Positions 1 to 6,251 of a stretch of DNA of 6,940 bases are shown in pieces. Source of the DNA: an uncultured bacterium (GTDB lineage Bacteria; Planctomycetota; Phycisphaerae; Phycisphaerales; SM1A02); the NCBI GenBank assembly GCA_903861235.1, contig CAIOTP010000244.1, positions 1-6,940 on the forward strand, given 5' to 3'. The translations under genes were made by a program, and so were the position numbers. The notes under the pieces were generated by a model. The model did no database searches. It had not been told where the DNA came from and worked only from the letters and a program-made list of their open reading frames with translations. Position 1 is the stretch's first letter. Every line of letters begins with the position of its first letter.

Positions 1-105
1 ATCCTGATGGCGGGATCCGTGGTGCTCGCCGGACTGGCCAGCCTGCTTCCCGCGATCCAGGCGTACCGCACGCCGGTCGCGGAGAACCTGCGGCCGCAGG
101 GTTGA
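1..105 (+). CDS. ABC transporter permease, MacB/FtsX-type, C-terminal fragment
   Basis: The window opens inside a gene; frame 1 is open from base 1 to a TGA at 103-105, giving 34 residues. The fragment is a hydrophobic stretch (ILMAGSVVLAGLASLLPAIQ) followed by a short polar tail (AYRTPVAENLRPQG). This is the usual ending of FtsX/MacB/LolC-type permeases: the last transmembrane helix, then 'P..A.R..P.E.LR'. Such permeases pair with a cytoplasmic ATPase and act on periplasmic or membrane-bound substrates (lipoproteins, peptides, cell-wall enzymes). The next gene starts 3 bases after the stop, so the two are probably co-transcribed. The family call rests only on this tail, so the substrate cannot be told. 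Confidence 0.68.
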   Translation: MLMAGSVVLAGLASLLPAIQAYRTPVAENLRPQG

Positions 106-108
106 ACC

Positions 109-903
109 ATGAAGTGGATCTGGACGCTGCTGGTGCTGGTGGTGATGTCTGGCGTGGCGGCCGTGTTCTGGCCGACGTCGGAGTCGACGCCGACCGTTCC
201 CTCGACGGCGTCGCGGCCTGCCGAGGCGACGCCGCCTGCCATGAAGCCCGCCCCCGCGACGCCGCCCGCACCCACGACGCCGCCGGCGATCGCGGCCGCC
301 CAACCGCCTGTCCCCGCCGCCACGCCGAAGGCCGCGGAACCTCCGCCACCGGCCAAGGCCGCTTCACCTCCACCCGCCGGCGCATTGACGCTCGGCCTGG
401 ACCGCAAGATCAACGGCGCTTCGGTGCTCCCGGGCGCACTCCTCCGCAATCCGGACGGCTCGATCACCGCCGACGGCAAGTACCGCATCGAGGGCGAGGG
501 AACCCGCGAGAAGCCCTACCGGGTGGACTGGGACTGTCTGGCGAGCGCGGGCAAGACCTACATTCCGCGGCTCAAGGAGAACGGCATCCCTCAGCGCGTG
601 GCCATGCTCGACGGCGCCTGGGTGCGCATCGAGGGCTACGTGGCCTTCCCGCTCATGCTGCAGGAGACGCGCGAGATCCTCTGCATGCTCAACCAGTGGG
701 ACGGCTGCTGCATCGGCGTGCCCCCGTCCCCCTACGACGCGATCGAGGTGCAACTGGTGGAGCCCATCAAGCCCAACCGACGCCATGCATTCCAGTTCGG
801 CACCGTGACCGGGCGGCTGCGTGTGGATCCCATGCTCGTGGAGAACTGGCTCGTGGGCCTCTACCGCATGGAAGAAGCCGAGCTGAAGCAGGAAGGCCTG
901 TAG
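109..903 (+). CDS. Membrane-anchored DUF3299-like protein
   Basis: This is a 264-residue protein. Residues 4-21 form one hydrophobic segment (WTLLVLVVMSGVAAVFW), which acts as a signal anchor or uncleaved signal peptide; no lipobox Cys follows it. Residues 22-92 are a Pro/Ala/Thr-rich linker. The folded domain runs from about 94 to 250 and resembles DUF3299: a 'GTREKPYRVDWDCLAS' strand region, 'MLDGAWVRIEGYVAFP' at 166-181, and the hallmark 'LNQWDGCCIGVPPSPYDAIEV' region near 194-214 with adjacent Cys200 and Cys201. DUF3299 proteins are exported and often encoded next to MacB-like ABC transporters; their biochemical role is not known to me. The ATG at 109 is 3 bases after the permease stop and has AGGG about 8 bases upstream. 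I infer an envelope protein that works with the upstream transporter, possibly using the Cys pair for metal or redox chemistry. The family call is fairly sure; the function is open. Confidence 0.82.
   Translation: MKWIWTLLVLVVMSGVAAVFWPTSESTPTVPSTASRPAEATPPAMKPAPATPPAPTTPPAIAAAQPPVPAATPKAAEPPPPAKAASPPPAGALTLGLDRKINGASVLPGALLRNPDGSITADGKYRIEGEGTREKPYRVDWDCLASAGKTYIPRLKENGIPQRVAMLDGAWVRIEGYVAFPLMLQETREILCMLNQWDGCCIGVPPSPYDAIEVQLVEPIKPNRRHAFQFGTVTGRLRVDPMLVENWLVGLYRMEEAELKQEGL
227..284 (+). repeat. Short direct repeat in the Pro-rich linker
   Basis: The 10-mer CGACGCCGCC occurs three times, at 227-236, 257-266 and 275-284. It encodes the ATPPA/ATPPA/TTPPA units of the Pro/Ala-rich linker. The spacings (30 and 18 bases) are multiples of three, so gain or loss of units would keep the reading frame. 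It is probably low-complexity linker sequence rather than a regulatory repeat. Confidence 0.6.
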
Positions 904-910
904 GACCCGC

Positions 911-1705
911 TCAGAAACGCTTGTGCACCGGACGGCCTTCGGGTGCCTTGAAGCCCAGGATCGACCGGATGGCGGCAAGATCCTCGGGCACCGTGACCTT
1001 CAGGTTTCGGAACTCGCCGTCCACGACCAGCACGGGCTCGCCCAGGCGCTCGACAAGACCCGCATCGTCGGTGGCTCCGGAAAGATCCGGCTGCGCGTAG
1101 GCCCGCCGGAGCAGTCCCACCTCGAACACCTGCGGCGTCTGCACCGCCACCAGGCGGGTGCGATCCACGGTGGCCTCGACCACGCGTCCCTTCGCCTTGG
1201 TCGCCTCCGCAGCGTCCCCCAGGATCATGTCGGCGATGGCGTCCTCCTGCTCCGCCTGCACGGCCTGTTCGCTCACGCGCTTCAGGGTGTCGGCCACGGA
1301 CAGGCCCGGGATGACCGCGGGGTGCATGCGGGCCGCCTCGAAGATGCGGCCGATGAGCTCGTCGCTGGTGCCCGGGCGTGCCGCGTCGTGCACGGCCACA
1401 TGGGTGGCTTCCGGAGGCACCGCCGCCAGCGCGTTCCGCACGGTCTCCCAACGCTCGGTGCGGCCGCCTTCCACGATCCGGACGCCATGGAAGCTCAGCG
1501 GTGCACCGAACCGCTCACGAAAGGTCTCGAGGTCGTCAGGCGGTCCGGCCACCACGATGCTCCGCACTTCGTCCCGCTTCGTGAAGAGTTCCACCGTGCG
1601 GAGCAGCATGGCGCGGCCACCGAGGTCCTGTCCGAGCTTGTCCATGCCGTAGCGGCGGCTGCTGCCGGCGGCGGGAATGATCACGCTGACGTGCATGGCG
1701 GTCAT
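911..1705 (-). CDS. ispD: 2-C-methyl-D-erythritol 4-phosphate cytidylyltransferase (IspD)
   Basis: IspD joins CTP and 2-C-methyl-D-erythritol 4-phosphate to give CDP-ME in the cytoplasmic MEP pathway to isoprenoid precursors. The 264-residue protein has the CTP-binding N-terminus 'VIIPAAGSSRRYG' (8-20) followed by DKL..LGG. It also has 'EGGRTERWETV' (79-89), 'VAVHDAARP' (103-111, with the metal-binding Asp), 'DTLKRV' (139-144), 'TVDRTRL' then 'VQTPQVF' (179-194), 'ATDDAGLVE' (211-219) and 'NLKVTVPEDL' (234-243). These keep the Lys, Arg and Asp residues expected for catalysis. About 25 extra residues lie between DTLKR and VDR compared with E. coli IspD. The open frame runs on upstream, but the ATG at 1705 is chosen because homology starts there, it overlaps the rsmD stop (ATGA), and GGAGAAGG lies just upstream. 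It is downstream of rsmD in the same transcript and meets the DUF3299 gene tail to tail. Confidence 0.93.
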   Translation of the reverse strand: MTAMHVSVIIPAAGSSRRYGMDKLGQDLGGRAMLLRTVELFTKRDEVRSIVVAGPPDDLETFRERFGAPLSFHGVRIVEGGRTERWETVRNALAAVPPEATHVAVHDAARPGTSDELIGRIFEAARMHPAVIPGLSVADTLKRVSEQAVQAEQEDAIADMILGDAAEATKAKGRVVEATVDRTRLVAVQTPQVFEVGLLRRAYAQPDLSGATDDAGLVERLGEPVLVVDGEFRNLKVTVPEDLAAIRSILGFKAPEGRPVHKRF

Positions 1706-2292
1706 GGGGCCTTCTCCGTGGGCTTCGGACAGTACAGAAGCACATGCTGCTCCGCGCCGTACTGCCGGTGCTCCGGGCCGTCGAAGCCCGGAATGGACGG
1801 ACCGTCGCCCTGGATCTCCGGCAGGCGGAGGACCAGGAACGACCGTGGCTTCATGCGCTCCCGGCATCGGGCCGCCTGGCTCAGCACGCGACCCAGCCCC
1901 TCCTCCGAGCGGACCAGCTCGAACGGAGGATCCATGAAGACCACGTCGAGCGGACGGTCGATGGTGGCCAGAGCCACCTCGCCCAACGCGTCGGCACGCA
2001 CCAGCTGCACACGGTCGGCCACTCCGAAGGCCTCCACGTTGCGACGCAGCATGTCATGGACCTCCCGGTCCTGCTCCACCAGCCACACCTTGGAGGCGCC
2101 CCGGCTGACGGCCTCCAGACCCAGCGTGCCCACCCCCGAGAACAGGTCCAGCACCGCGGCTCCGTCGAACCAGCCGCGCAGCACGTTGAACACCGCCTCC
2201 CGCGTGCGTGAGCCCATGGGGCGCGTGCGATCACGCCCGGCGGGTGTGGCCAGCGGTCGGCTGCGAAGCTCTCCGGCGATGATGCGGAGCAT
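1702..2292 (-). CDS. rsmD: 16S rRNA (guanine(966)-N(2))-methyltransferase RsmD
   Basis: RsmD methylates G966 of 16S rRNA during 30S assembly, using S-adenosylmethionine. The 196-residue product begins 'MLRIIAGELRSRPLATP', the standard RsmD N-terminus (M-RIIAG..R.R.L..P), followed by 'TRPMGSRTREAVFNVL' (23-38). The SAM-binding motif I is 'VLDLFSGVGTLGLEA' (47-61), then 'SRGA' and the acidic 'VEQD' (72-75). The catalytic motif IV is 'DVVFMDPPF' (116-124), of the DPPF/NPPY type. Length fits the family. The frame is open upstream to 2337, with other ATGs at 2319 and 2337, but these would add residues that do not belong to the family and would run into the divergent hydrolase; 2292 matches the conserved start. 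It is the first gene of a rsmD-ispD transcript. In many bacteria rsmD is instead followed by coaD. Confidence 0.93.
   Translation of the reverse strand: MLRIIAGELRSRPLATPAGRDRTRPMGSRTREAVFNVLRGWFDGAAVLDLFSGVGTLGLEAVSRGASKVWLVEQDREVHDMLRRNVEAFGVADRVQLVRADALGEVALATIDRPLDVVFMDPPFELVRSEEGLGRVLSQAARCRERMKPRSFLVLRLPEIQGDGPSIPGFDGPEHRQYGAEQHVLLYCPKPTEKAP
1710..1717 (-). promoter_or_regulatory. Ribosome binding site of ispD inside the rsmD end
   Basis: On the minus strand GGAGAAGG lies 4 bases before the ispD ATG (GGAG core 8 bases away), within the last codons of rsmD. It is a good Shine-Dalgarno match. With the ATGA stop/start overlap it fixes the ispD start at 1705 and suggests re-initiation by ribosomes finishing rsmD. 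Confidence 0.65.
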
Positions 2293-2301
2293 GCGTCGGA
2301 T

Positions 2302-2309
2302 GCTATAGC
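2302..2309. promoter_or_regulatory. Palindrome GCTATAGC, possible shared -10 of divergent promoters
   Basis: The only AT-containing spot between the divergent rsmD and hydrolase starts is the perfect palindrome GCTATAGC. On each strand it supplies TATAGC (4 of 6 matches to TATAAT), and on the plus strand it has the TGN prefix of an extended -10. Initiation about 7 bases downstream would fall near 2316 (plus) and 2295 (minus), almost at the two start codons, neither of which has a Shine-Dalgarno sequence. I see no -35 match on either side. The promoter call is inference. Confidence 0.28.
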
Positions 2310-2317
2310 GTTGCGGC

Positions 2318-3100
2318 ATGGGCCCCGACGCTCCCATGCCGCGCTCGCTTCGCGAAAGATCCCGCTGGCTTCACGTGGGGTCCACGCCCTGCCTGCTGGT
2401 CCACCCGGAACACGGCACCGACCAGCCCGCACGCCCACGACCGTGGCTGCTCTGGATGCACGGCCGGACCGCCCACAAGGAACTGGACAACGGCCGTTAC
2501 CTGCGCCTGATGCGGTCGGGCGTGGCCACGCTCGCCATCGACCTGCCCGGTCATGGCGAGCGGACACAGCCGGAACTTCAGGTTTCCGAACGGACCATGG
2601 AGGTGGCCGGAGCCGCACTGGCCGAATTGCCCGGCCTCCTCGCGGGGCTCGGCGCGGAACTGGGGCTCGATCCGGATCGCGGGGCGATCGGGGGCATGAG
2701 TCTGGGGGGCATGGTCACGCTGGCGGCGCTCTGCAGGCCGCACCGGTTCAAGGCCGCGTGGGTGGAGGCCACCACCGGCGACTGGAGCCACCTGACGGGT
2801 GCCGTGCACGATCCGGCGCGTGCCGACGCCATGGAGCCCGCTCGACACCTGGACCGTTGGACGCCCGTGCCGCTGCTGGCGATCCACGCCGAACTGGACG
2901 AGTGGATTCCCCTTTCCGACCAGCGACGGTTTCTGGAACGCGTGCGCGCCGTGAACGGCGAGTGTCCGGTGGAACTGCTGGCCTTCCCCCGCACGGGGGC
3001 GCCCCACGAGCACATCGGCTTCGGCACCTTCGCTCCTCGCGCCAAGGAAGCCGGCGTGGCCTTCCTGGAGCGTCACCTGGGCGTCACGCTGCGCCCGTGA
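2318..3100 (+). CDS. Alpha/beta hydrolase family protein
   Basis: This is a 260-residue cytoplasmic-type protein with no signal peptide. The alpha/beta hydrolase order is clear: 'PWLLWMHGRTAHK' (42-54; HG followed by the oxyanion-hole residue), 'VATLAIDLPGHGE' (69-81), nucleophile elbow 'GAIGGMSLGGMV' with Ser128 (122-133), 'LLAIHAELDEWIP' with acid Asp194 (186-198), and a C-terminal 'PHEHIGFG' supplying the His (230 or 232). It resembles dienelactone-hydrolase-like or S9-type esterases; the substrate cannot be told. The first in-frame ATG (2318) is given. A second ATG at 2336 (MPRSLRER) is equally possible and leaves more room for the rsmD promoter; neither has a Shine-Dalgarno. The gene is divergent from rsmD, and its last 17 bases overlap the end of the opposing ABC exporter gene. 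Confidence 0.83.
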   Translation: MGPDAPMPRSLRERSRWLHVGSTPCLLVHPEHGTDQPARPRPWLLWMHGRTAHKELDNGRYLRLMRSGVATLAIDLPGHGERTQPELQVSERTMEVAGAALAELPGLLAGLGAELGLDPDRGAIGGMSLGGMVTLAALCRPHRFKAAWVEATTGDWSHLTGAVHDPARADAMEPARHLDRWTPVPLLAIHAELDEWIPLSDQRRFLERVRAVNGECPVELLAFPRTGAPHEHIGFGTFAPRAKEAGVAFLERHLGVTLRP

Positions 3101-4922
3101 GCTGGGCCTGGGCCAGGCGCCGATAGAGCTCGCAACGGCCCAGAAGCTCGTCGTGGCGGCCCACGTCGATCACCCGGCCCGCGTCCATGACCGCGATCCG
3201 ATCGCACGCCAGCACGGTGCTGAGGCGATGCGCAATCACCAGCACCGTCCGGCCCGAACCGAACTCCGCAATGGCCTCGTTGATCTGCTCCTCGCTCTCG
3301 GCGTCGATCTGGCTGGTGGCCTCGTCCATGATCAGGATGGCCGGATCGCGCAGCACGGCCCGGGCGATCGCCAGCCGCTGCCGTTGACCGCCCGAGAGGC
3401 TGGCTCCCTGCTCGCCCACAGCCGCCTGCAGTCCACCCGGCAGCCGTTCCACGAAACCCCACGCGTGCGCTCGCCGCAGGGCCTGCTCCACCTGACCCCC
3501 GTCCACCCCGCGAAGACCGAACCGCACGTTCTCCTCGATGGTGCCCTTGATGAGCGTGGCCTCCTGGGTGACCACGCCGATCTGCCGGCGGAGCGACCGC
3601 ACGTCGATGCCGGCGATGTCCACGCCATCCACCGTGACCCGACCGGACTCGGGTTCGAAGAGCCGCGTGAGCAGCGAAAGCAGCGTGGTCTTTCCGCAGC
3701 CGTTGGGCCCCACCACCGCCACCCGCTCGCCATGCTCGATCCGCAGGCTGGCTCCGTCGACCGCCCGACGGTCGCTCCCGGGATAGCGGAAGCACAGGCC
3801 TTCGAAGGCGATGGAACCCTGGTGACGGGACAGCGCAGGCTTGCCACGCTCGGCGGCATCCTCCCGACCGATCGAGAGCAGTTCGCGCAGTCGACGGGCG
3901 GGCACCTGGGCCGCCTGCATCTCGTTCACGAAGCCCGCCACGGGCCGCATGCAGCCCGCGGCCACGGCCAGCGAACCGAGCGACATCAGGAAGCGGTCGA
4001 AGGGCAGCTCGCCGGCAAGGATCTGCCTCGCCGCCACCAGCGCCAGCGTGACCACCGCGAAGACCGCCAGCGTCTCCACGATCGGACCTGAGAGCGACCG
4101 GGCCACGCGTGCCTGCATCTCGTTCCGCAGGGCGTCGTGGTTGGCGCGGTTGAACCGCCGGAGCGCCTCGCGTTCGGCAGTGGCGGTCTTCACCGCACGC
4201 AGACCCTGGAGCGATTCGTTGGTCGTTCGGAGCAGGACCTCGCTGGCCTCGAGCGCACCCTTGGATCCCCGGCGGATGCTCTTGCCGGTCTTCCGGAGCG
4301 CGATGCCCAGGACCGGACCCGCCACCAGCGCGACCAGCACCAACCTCCAGTCGAAGATCAACGCCGCCAGGAAGGCGGCTGCACCCTTGGTGATCTGGGC
4401 CAGCGTCTTGCTGGTGAGCGTCTCGAACCCGGTCCGCAAGTCGCCGGTGTCCCGAAGCACCCGGCTGGTGAATTCCGTGGGCCCCTGCCGGGTCACCGCC
4501 GCCAGCGGAAGGTGCAGGGCGTGCTGGAACACCTCCAGGCGAACCATGGCCGCCACGCGGGAACTCACCCCCATGGACAGCAGCTGATGCAGGAAGTTCG
4601 CCGAGGCGCCGACCAGCGTCAGGACCACCAGGCCGGCCATGATCGCCAGCACGCCACCGTAGGCGGACTCGGGAAGCAGCGCCATGGCCCACTCCGGAAC
4701 CTCCGGCCACACGTGCCGCGTGTTCCACTGCTCCGCCAGCGTGCGCAGCGATCCGCCCTGCTCCAGGATGATCCGAAGCATGGGCCCCAGGCTCAGAAGC
4801 CCGGCACCCAGGCCGCCCGCGCTCACGCAGGCCGCCAGCGCCAGCAGCGCCACATCGCGCTTGCGACGAAGGAGTCGGCGGGCGAACCACCAGAAGTCGC
4901 GCATGAAGCAAGTATCGGGCAC
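3084..4922 (-). CDS. MsbA-like ABC exporter, fused membrane and ATPase domains
   Basis: This is a 612-residue half-transporter, expected to work as a homodimer in the inner membrane and pump a lipid, drug or peptide outward. The N-terminal membrane domain has hydrophobic segments near 24-48, 88-112, 178-207 (two helices), 279-300 and 308-330. The ATPase domain starts near 368: A-loop Tyr380 (FRYPG), Walker A 'GPNGCGKTT' (405-413), Q-loop Gln453, signature 'LSGGQ' (509-513), Walker B 'ILIMDEAT' (529-536) and H-loop His565 (VIAHRLS). All catalytic residues are present, so it should be active. The GTG at 4922 is used because GAGGG lies 5 bases upstream; the ATG at 4904 (MRDFWWFARR) is the alternative and looks like a natural family start. 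It follows aroA by about 20 bases, so is probably in its transcript. MsbA-like lipid flippase is possible, but sequence alone does not settle the substrate. Confidence 0.92.
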   Translation of the reverse strand: MPDTCFMRDFWWFARRLLRRKRDVALLALAACVSAGGLGAGLLSLGPMLRIILEQGGSLRTLAEQWNTRHVWPEVPEWAMALLPESAYGGVLAIMAGLVVLTLVGASANFLHQLLSMGVSSRVAAMVRLEVFQHALHLPLAAVTRQGPTEFTSRVLRDTGDLRTGFETLTSKTLAQITKGAAAFLAALIFDWRLVLVALVAGPVLGIALRKTGKSIRRGSKGALEASEVLLRTTNESLQGLRAVKTATAEREALRRFNRANHDALRNEMQARVARSLSGPIVETLAVFAVVTLALVAARQILAGELPFDRFLMSLGSLAVAAGCMRPVAGFVNEMQAAQVPARRLRELLSIGREDAAERGKPALSRHQGSIAFEGLCFRYPGSDRRAVDGASLRIEHGERVAVVGPNGCGKTTLLSLLTRLFEPESGRVTVDGVDIAGIDVRSLRRQIGVVTQEATLIKGTIEENVRFGLRGVDGGQVEQALRRAHAWGFVERLPGGLQAAVGEQGASLSGGQRQRLAIARAVLRDPAILIMDEATSQIDAESEEQINEAIAEFGSGRTVLVIAHRLSTVLACDRIAVMDAGRVIDVGRHDELLGRCELYRRLAQAQLTGAA

Positions 4923-4943
4923 TCCGGCCCTCGCCGCAACACG

Positions 4944-6251
4944 TCAGGCCTTCTGACCGAGAAGTTGGCCCCAGATGCTCCAGAAATCGGGCCAGCTCTT
5001 GCTCACGCAGCCCGGATCGAGCACCTCGATGCCACCTCGCACGGCGCCCAGCACCGCGGCGCTCATGGCGATCCGGTGGTCGCGTTGCGTGTCCACACGC
5101 ACCTTGTCGGCATGCGCGCACGGTCCATGCACGCGGATCCAGTCGGTCCCCTGCTCCACCTGCACGCCGGCGGCGTCGAGCCAGGTGTGCATGGCCGAGA
5201 TTCGGTCGCTCTCCTTGCCGGCCAGCGTGCCCAGGCCACGAAGCGTGACCTGACCGCCTGCTGCCGCGGCGGCCATGACCGCCATGGATCCGTCGGGCCA
5301 ACCGGACGCATCCAGCTCGATCGGCCCGGCGAGCTTCCGGTGAGCGAGCCCCGCGGAGCCCTGATGCTCGAACCCCTCGGCTCCCACCTGCTGAAGCGCA
5401 CGCCAGACGCCCAGGTCGGGCTGCAACGAGGCGGGCTTCAGACCCGCGATCACGACCCGCGAACCGGGGACCACCGCCGCCAGCGCCCATCCGTAGGCGG
5501 CACTGGACGCGTCGGGCTCCACCCGCACGCGGAAGGCCTTCACGGGCCCCGGCGCCACACGCAGCTCGCCGGCAACGCCGTCCCAGGAAGCCTGCACCCC
5601 CAGCTGCTCCAGGCACTGCACGGTCAGGTGCACATACGCGTCACTGGGGCTGCCACCCTGGCATTGCAGGCACACGCCGTGAGGCAGCCACGGAGCGATC
5701 AGCGCCACGGCCGAGACGAACTGACTGCTGGCCGGCCTGGCGATCACGATGTCGCGGCAGATGGAGCCCGCCGCGGGAGGGGTGATGTCCAACGGCAGCG
5801 CCTCGGCACCGCTCCGCCGCGTGCGGCAACCCAGCGCCTCCAGGAGCGTCTGCCCGTCGGCCATGGGGCGCTTCCGGAGCCGGGCCGATCCGTCCAGCGT
5901 GCAAGGCTTCGCGGCCAGCGAAGCCGCGGCCATCAGGAACCGTGCAGGCGTGCCGCCCTCGCGTGCATCCAGTCGCCCCCCGCCCGGAAAGCGACCGGCC
6001 ACGCCCTGCACCTCCAGCTCGTTCGGGCCGCTCCAGTGCACCTTGGCACCCAGCGTGCGGAGACCGGCGGTGAGCGCCTCCACGTCGTCGGCGCGGAGCG
6101 CATTCTCGATCACGCTGGTGCCCTCGGCGAGCGCCGCAAGCAGGAGCCAACGCTGGGTCAGACTCTTGGATCCCGGCGGCTCCAGCGTGCCGATCACCGG
6201 CCCGGTGGCCCGCGGCGCCATGATCGACGCGCCGAGCCGAGGAACGCTCAC
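4944..6251 (-). CDS. aroA: 3-phosphoshikimate 1-carboxyvinyltransferase (EPSP synthase)
   Basis: AroA transfers enolpyruvate from PEP to shikimate-3-phosphate, the sixth step of the shikimate pathway (cytoplasm). The 435-residue length is normal. Seen in order: 'PGSKSLTQR' with Lys29, Ser30, Arg34; 'REGGTPARFL' (97-106, PEP loop); 'LRKRPM' with Arg128; 'SSQF' (175-178); Ser203 and Tyr206; 'DASSAAY' (247-253); 'WPDGSM' with Asp320; 'GKESDR' (345-350); 'DHRIAM' with Arg393; 'CVSKSWPDF' with Lys418. These match the E. coli active site almost throughout, but the positions of E. coli Asn94 and Asn336 appear to be Glu98 and Thr342. The start is the GTG at 6251, which overlaps the upstream stop (GTGA) and has GGGAAGG 10 bases before it; an ATG at 6221 is less supported. 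It sits between a GroES-like gene and an ABC exporter in one minus-strand run. Confidence 0.94.
   Translation of the reverse strand: MSVPRLGASIMAPRATGPVIGTLEPPGSKSLTQRWLLLAALAEGTSVIENALRADDVEALTAGLRTLGAKVHWSGPNELEVQGVAGRFPGGGRLDAREGGTPARFLMAAASLAAKPCTLDGSARLRKRPMADGQTLLEALGCRTRRSGAEALPLDITPPAAGSICRDIVIARPASSQFVSAVALIAPWLPHGVCLQCQGGSPSDAYVHLTVQCLEQLGVQASWDGVAGELRVAPGPVKAFRVRVEPDASSAAYGWALAAVVPGSRVVIAGLKPASLQPDLGVWRALQQVGAEGFEHQGSAGLAHRKLAGPIELDASGWPDGSMAVMAAAAAGGQVTLRGLGTLAGKESDRISAMHTWLDAAGVQVEQGTDWIRVHGPCAHADKVRVDTQRDHRIAMSAAVLGAVRGGIEVLDPGCVSKSWPDFWSIWGQLLGQKA

Noticed and set aside
88..99. Perfect palindrome CTGCGGCCGCAG before the DUF3299-like start
   Set aside because: It lies inside the last permease codons (LRPQ) and is made of common GC-rich codons; it has no T-run and no sign of being an operator.
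889..900. Small stem CAGG-AAGG-CCTG at the end of the DUF3299-like gene, as a terminator
   Set aside because: The stem is only 4 base pairs, lies within codons and is not followed by a T-run.
102..1100. Overlapping plus-strand frame of 332 codons over the DUF3299-like gene
   Set aside because: It is Arg/Gly-rich, out of frame with the gene that carries the recognisable motifs, and runs on into the opposing ispD.
1706..1867. Upstream extension of ispD by 54 codons
   Set aside because: The extension overlaps rsmD, has no IspD homology, and the ATG at 1705 has both a good ribosome binding site and the ATGA overlap.
923..2308. Plus-strand open frame of about 461 codons antisense to ispD and rsmD
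   Set aside because: Both minus-strand genes are certain; the antisense translation is Arg/Ser/His-rich with no family resemblance.
3106..3118. Palindrome GCCTGG-G-CCAGGC near the hydrolase/exporter junction, as a terminator
   Set aside because: A one-base centre cannot form a hairpin loop without losing pairs, there is no T-run, and it codes for the exporter's LAQAQ tail.
3073..5616. Minus-strand open frame of about 847 codons across aroA and the ABC exporter
   Set aside because: It lies in another frame of two clear genes, has low-complexity Gly/Arg/Ala-rich translation and no recognisable domain. Long shadow frames are expected at this GC content.
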